Assembly: GCF_032854445.1 (NCBI RefSeq)
Contig: NW_027018055.1
Coordinates: 1 to 64,000, forward strand
Direction: 5' to 3'
DNA: 64,000 nt
Source of the DNA: Liolophura sinensis
Taxonomy: Eukaryota; Mollusca; Polyplacophora; Chitonida; Chitonidae
Position 1 is the stretch's first letter, and each line of letters opens with the position of its first letter. This document shows, one piece after another, positions 61,216-64,000 of the stretch. The notes under the pieces were generated by a model, which ran no database searches, was not told where the DNA came from, and saw only the letters and a program-made list of their open reading frames with translations. The position numbers were made by a program, and so were the translations under genes.

Positions 61216-61764
61216 GTGCGTAGCAACGGCTCTTACTCCATGGAAACCAGGGAAATTTGCAATTTTTCAACAGCTGCCGATGCCTGGCTCAATTCCGCAT
61301 CTTTTGGCACCTTACTGAAGTGGGTCAGTGTTCAGTTGTACTTTTTACAGCAGACTGTATCAAGTAACTTGTGTTTTTCATGAACAAATGGTGTGGTTTT
61401 TCTACACGTAGATAAAGACATTGAGATTGTCTTCGACTTAGAAGTAAGGCAATTGCTGGGTGAGTTAAATGGCCTTAGCCCAAAGATTTGACGTCTTCTG
61501 GGCTACCGAAGGGCACATAACTTATAGTCAAAAGTTGAATATACTAATGACCAGTCGCGATTGTACAGAGTACAGTGTAGCCGATTTTAATTAACAAAAA
61601 GACAAGGTAAAAATGCAAAAGTGGAAAAACTGTTCCAGTGCTGCTGGTAAGGGGCTAATCCGACGTATTTTGTGACGAGAAATCGAATGGTGCAAACCGC
61701 GTTGCTCTCCGACCAATACTTTTGGCTGTAGTGACAATTGAATGATCATTGATGTCATAATCAC
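61216..61764. repeat. unit 112, hybrid monomer (front of unit 91, back of unit 92)
   Basis: The front half (AAGTAACTTG, TTCATGAAC, CTTCGACTTAG, ATGGCCTTAGCCC) matches unit 91 at 49679. The back half (ACATAACTTATAG, ATATACTAATGACC, CCGATTTTAATT, AGACAAGGTAAAA, GTAAGGGGC) matches unit 92 at 50228. The switch lies between the GGCCTT base at 61473 and the T of CACATAAC at 61518. The result is one clean 549-bp monomer, as expected of in-register unequal exchange or deletion of exactly one unit. Confidence 0.9.
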
Positions 61765-62313
61765 GTGCCCAGCAACGTCTCTTACTCCATGGAAACCAGG
61801 GAAATTTGCAATTTTTCAACAGCTGCCGATGCCTGGCTCAATTCCGCATCTTTTGGCACCTTACTGAAGTGGGTCAGTGTTCAGTTGTACTTTTTACAGC
61901 AGACTGTATCAAGTACCTTGTGTTTTTCACGTACAAATGGTGTGGTTTTTCTACACGTAGATAAAGACATTGAGATTGTCTTGGACTTAGAAATAAGACA
62001 ATTGCTGGGTGAGTTAAATGGGCTTGGCCTAAAGATTTGACGTCTTCTGGGCTACCGAAGGGCACATAACTTATAGTCAATAGTTGAAAATAGTAATGAC
62101 CAGTCGCGATTGTACAGAGCACAGTGGAGCCGGTTTTAATTAACAAAAACACCAGGCAAAAATGCAAAAGTGGAAAAACTGTTCCAGTGCTACTAGTAAG
62201 AGGCTAATCCGACGTATTTTGTGACGAGAAATCGAATGGTGCAATCCGCGTTGCTCTCCGAGCAATACTTTTGGCTGTAGCGACAATTGAATGATCATTT
62301 ATGTCATAATCAC
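61765..62313. repeat. unit 113, paralogue of unit 93 (anchor 61765)
   Basis: Over the full monomer this matches 50777-51325. It shares CTTGGCCTAAAG, TTTGACG, TCAATAGTTGAAAATAG, GAGCACAGTG and TCCGAGCAATAC. Differences I saw are GTGGAGCC versus GTGTAGCC and AAACACCAGG versus AAAGACCAGG. The distance is 10988 bp, about 20 monomers. Confidence 0.93.
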
Positions 62314-63962
62314 GTGCGTAGCAACGGCTCTTACTCCATGGAAACCAGGGAAATTTGCAATTTTTCAACAGCTGCCGATGCCTGGCTTAATTCCGCATCT
62401 TTTGGCACCTTACTGAAGTGGGTCAGTGTTCAGTTGTACTTTTTACAGCAGACTGTATCAAGTACCTTGTGTTTTTCACGTACAAATTGTGTGGTTTTTC
62501 TACACGTAGATAAAGACATTGAGATTGTCTTGCACTTAGAAGTAACACAATTGCTGGGTGAGTTAAATGCGCTTAGCCCAAAGATTTCAGGTATTCTGGG
62601 CTACCGAAGAGCACATAACTTATAGTCAAAAGTTGAATATAGTAATGACCAGTCGCGATTGTACAGAGTACAGTGTAGCCGATTTCAATTAACAAAAAGA
62701 CCAGGCAAAAATGCAAAAGTAAAAAAAACTGTCCCAGTGCTGCTGGTAAGAGGCTAATCCGACGTATTTTGTGACGAGAAATCGAATGGTGCAAACCGCG
62801 TTGCTCTCCGACCAATACTTTTCGCTGTAGGGACATTTGAATGATCATTGATGTCATAATCACGTGCCCAGCAACGTCTCTTACTCCATGGAAACCAGGG
62901 ATATTTGCAATTTTTCAACAGCTGCCGATGCCTGGCCCAATTTCGCATCTTTTGGCACCTTATAAATGTGGGTCAGTGTTCAGTTGTACTTTTTACAGCA
63001 GACTGTATCAAGTACCTTGTGATTTTTATGTAGAAAAGGTGTGGTTTTTCTACACGTAGATAAAGACATTGAGATTGTCTTGCACTTAGAAATAAGACAA
63101 TTGCTGGGTGAGTTAAATGGGCTTAGCCCAAAGATTTGACGTCTTCTGGGCTACCGAAGGGCACATAACTTATAGTCAAAAGTTGAATATAGTAATGACC
63201 AGTCGCGATTGTACAGAGTACAGTGTAGCCGATTTCAATTAACAAAAAGACCAGGCAAAAATGCAAAAGTGGAAAAACTGTCCCTGTGCTGCTGGTAAGA
63301 GGCTAATCCGACGTATTTTGTGACGAGACATCGAATGGTGCAAACCGCGTTGCTCTCCGACCAATACTTTTGGCTGTAGGGACATTTGAATGATCATTGA
63401 TGTCATAATCACGTGCCCAGCAACGGCTCTTACTCCATGGAAACCAGGGATATTTGCAATTTTTCAACAGCTGCCGATGCCTGGCCCAATTCCGCATCTT
63501 TTGGCACCTTATAAATGTGGGTCAGTGTTCAGTTGTACTTTTTACAGCAGACTGTATCAAGTACCTTGTGATTTTTCTGTACAAAAGGTGTGGTTTTTCT
63601 ACACGTAGATAAAGACATTGAGATTGTCTTGCACTTAGAAGTAAGGCAATTGCTGGGTGAGTTAAATGGGCTTGGCCCAAAGATTTGTCGTCTTCTGGGC
63701 TACCGAAGGGCACATAACTTATAGTCAAAAGTTGAATATAGTAATGACCAGTCGCGATTGTACAGAGTACAGTGTAGCCGATTTCAATTAACAAAAAGAC
63801 CAGGTAAAAATGCAAAAAGTGGAAAAACTGTTCCAGTGCTGCTGACAAGAGGCTAATCCGACGTATTTTGTGACGAGAAATCCAATGGTGCAAACCGTGT
63901 TGCTCTCCGACCAATACTTTTGGCTGTAGTGACAATTGAATGATCATTGATGTCATAATCAC
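62314..63962. repeat. trimer A-C'-C', copy 3 (units 114-116)
   Basis: Anchors are 62314, 62864 and 63413. All private variants of the 51-54.6 kb trimers are present (GTAAAAAAAACTGTCCCAG, CTTTTCGCTG, TATGTAGAAAAGG, GAGACATCG). The entry side follows copy 1 (CCGAAGAGC). The exit side follows copy 2 (AAATCCAATGG, TAGTGAC, CATTGATG, then GTGCCCAGCAACGTC). This copy therefore equals a single, undoubled trimer between the equivalents of units 93 and 100. Confidence 0.93.
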
Positions 63963-64000
63963 GTGCCCAGCAACGTCTCTTACTCCATGGAAACCAGGGA
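63963..64000. repeat. partial monomer at the right edge (unit 117)
   Basis: The window ends 38 bp after an intact CACGTGCCC anchor, in GGAAACCAGGGA. The start matches the monomer anchored at 54622. The array clearly continues beyond the window. Confidence 0.95.

Larger units (their letters stand above)
1..64000. repeat. 549-bp satellite DNA, head-to-tail tandem array filling the window
   Basis: The same roughly 549-bp unit recurs from the first base to the last. I located 117 anchors (the GTG of CACGTGCCC or CACGTGCGT) between 263 and 63963, with a mean spacing of 549.1 bp. By hand count 76 of 116 intervals are exactly 549 bp. Most others differ by 1-5 bp; the extremes are 525 and 560. Every copy lies in the same orientation and no unique sequence or mobile element separates copies. 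Within a monomer, stretches such as CAACAGCTGCCGATGCCTGG and TTTTTACAGCAGACTGTATC are almost invariant, while the segment 100-200 bp after the anchor varies between subtypes. Known biology: megasatellite-scale non-coding arrays like this are typical of eukaryotic centromeric or other constitutive heterochromatin. Chromosomal location and species cannot be read from the window. Confidence 0.98.

Noticed and set aside
63522-63962. Longest open frame, 146 codons on the minus strand
   Set aside because: It is two common minus-strand satellite frames joined because one stop is missing in this copy. There is no family resemblance or conservation across the array, and a protein of this kind is not expected from satellite DNA.
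1-64000. Tandem 5S rDNA, tRNA or snRNA gene array with spacer
   Set aside because: A roughly 550-bp tandem period would suit 5S clusters, but I find no 5S internal control region, no tRNA A/B box pair (the TGGCTGTAG and AAATCGAATGG segments do not fit) and no snRNA-like segment in the monomer.
1-64000. CRISPR array
   Set aside because: Repeat period is 549 bp with the whole unit conserved; there are no short repeats with unique spacers and no cas genes.
1-64000. Transposon-derived array (LTR, MITE or Helitron tandem)
   Set aside because: I see no terminal inverted repeats bounding the monomer, no target-site duplications and no recognisable transposase or reverse transcriptase fragment. An ancient origin from a mobile element cannot be excluded but is unsupported.
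1-64000. An undescribed multi-gene system hidden among the repeats
   Set aside because: I walked all 116 anchor intervals. None is longer than 560 bp, so there is no room for inserted genes; everything is accounted for by the monomer and small indels.

Overview
The whole 64 kb window is one uninterrupted tandem satellite array. I found no protein-coding gene, no RNA gene, no transposon and no unique spacer. The repeat unit is 549 bp. Using a conserved CACGTG palindrome as the anchor (GTG of CACGTGCCC or CACGTGCGT), I could place 117 anchors from position 263 to 63963. These define 116 monomer intervals with a mean of 549.1 bp, and by hand count 76 of them are exactly 549 bp. The window opens inside one monomer (1-262) and closes inside another (63963-64000), all in head-to-tail orientation. 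One monomer counted by hand (2461-3009) is about 43% G+C.

Arrays of tens of kilobases of non-coding, half-kilobase tandem repeats are a eukaryotic feature, usually centromeric, pericentromeric, subtelomeric or sex-/B-chromosome heterochromatin. Nothing here identifies the species, and I do not recognise the monomer as a named family. The many short open frames on both strands are the same few frames repeated every 549 bp. They carry stops and frameshifts in many copies and resemble no protein I know.

The array is a mosaic. Monomers fall into types by the segment about 100-125 bp after the anchor: type A (TTACTGAAGTGGG), type B (TTATTCATGTGGG or TGATTCATGTGGG) and type C (TTATAAATGTGGG or TGATAAATGTGGG). 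Type C' is a mosaic of C with A- or B-like flanks. Private variants show copies of copies. Region by region: 1-1911 is a partial higher-order copy with many small indels. 1912-4107 is a run of A monomers with a trimer echo. 4108-7402 is a B-A dimer stretch. 7403-15088 is mixed, containing parts of the next block. 15089-32663 holds four successive versions of a higher-order repeat of 7, 8, 10 and at least 7 monomers. 32664-40904 is a B/C-rich zone with a 5-6 monomer duplication. 40905-45291 is a duplicated tetramer. 45292-51325 is mixed. 51326-54621 is a tandemly doubled trimer. 54622-61215 is a zone of A/B monomers, many carrying a perfect dyad variant. 61216-63962 is a shortened paralogue of 49.5-54.6 kb joined through a hybrid monomer.

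The most useful observations are the expanding and contracting higher-order repeat with traceable recombination products, a crossover interval mapped to about 45 bp, several conserved dyads and an A-tract-rich segment per monomer that could be protein- or nucleosome-related, and clusters of one-base indels that look like consensus errors in the assembly rather than biology.
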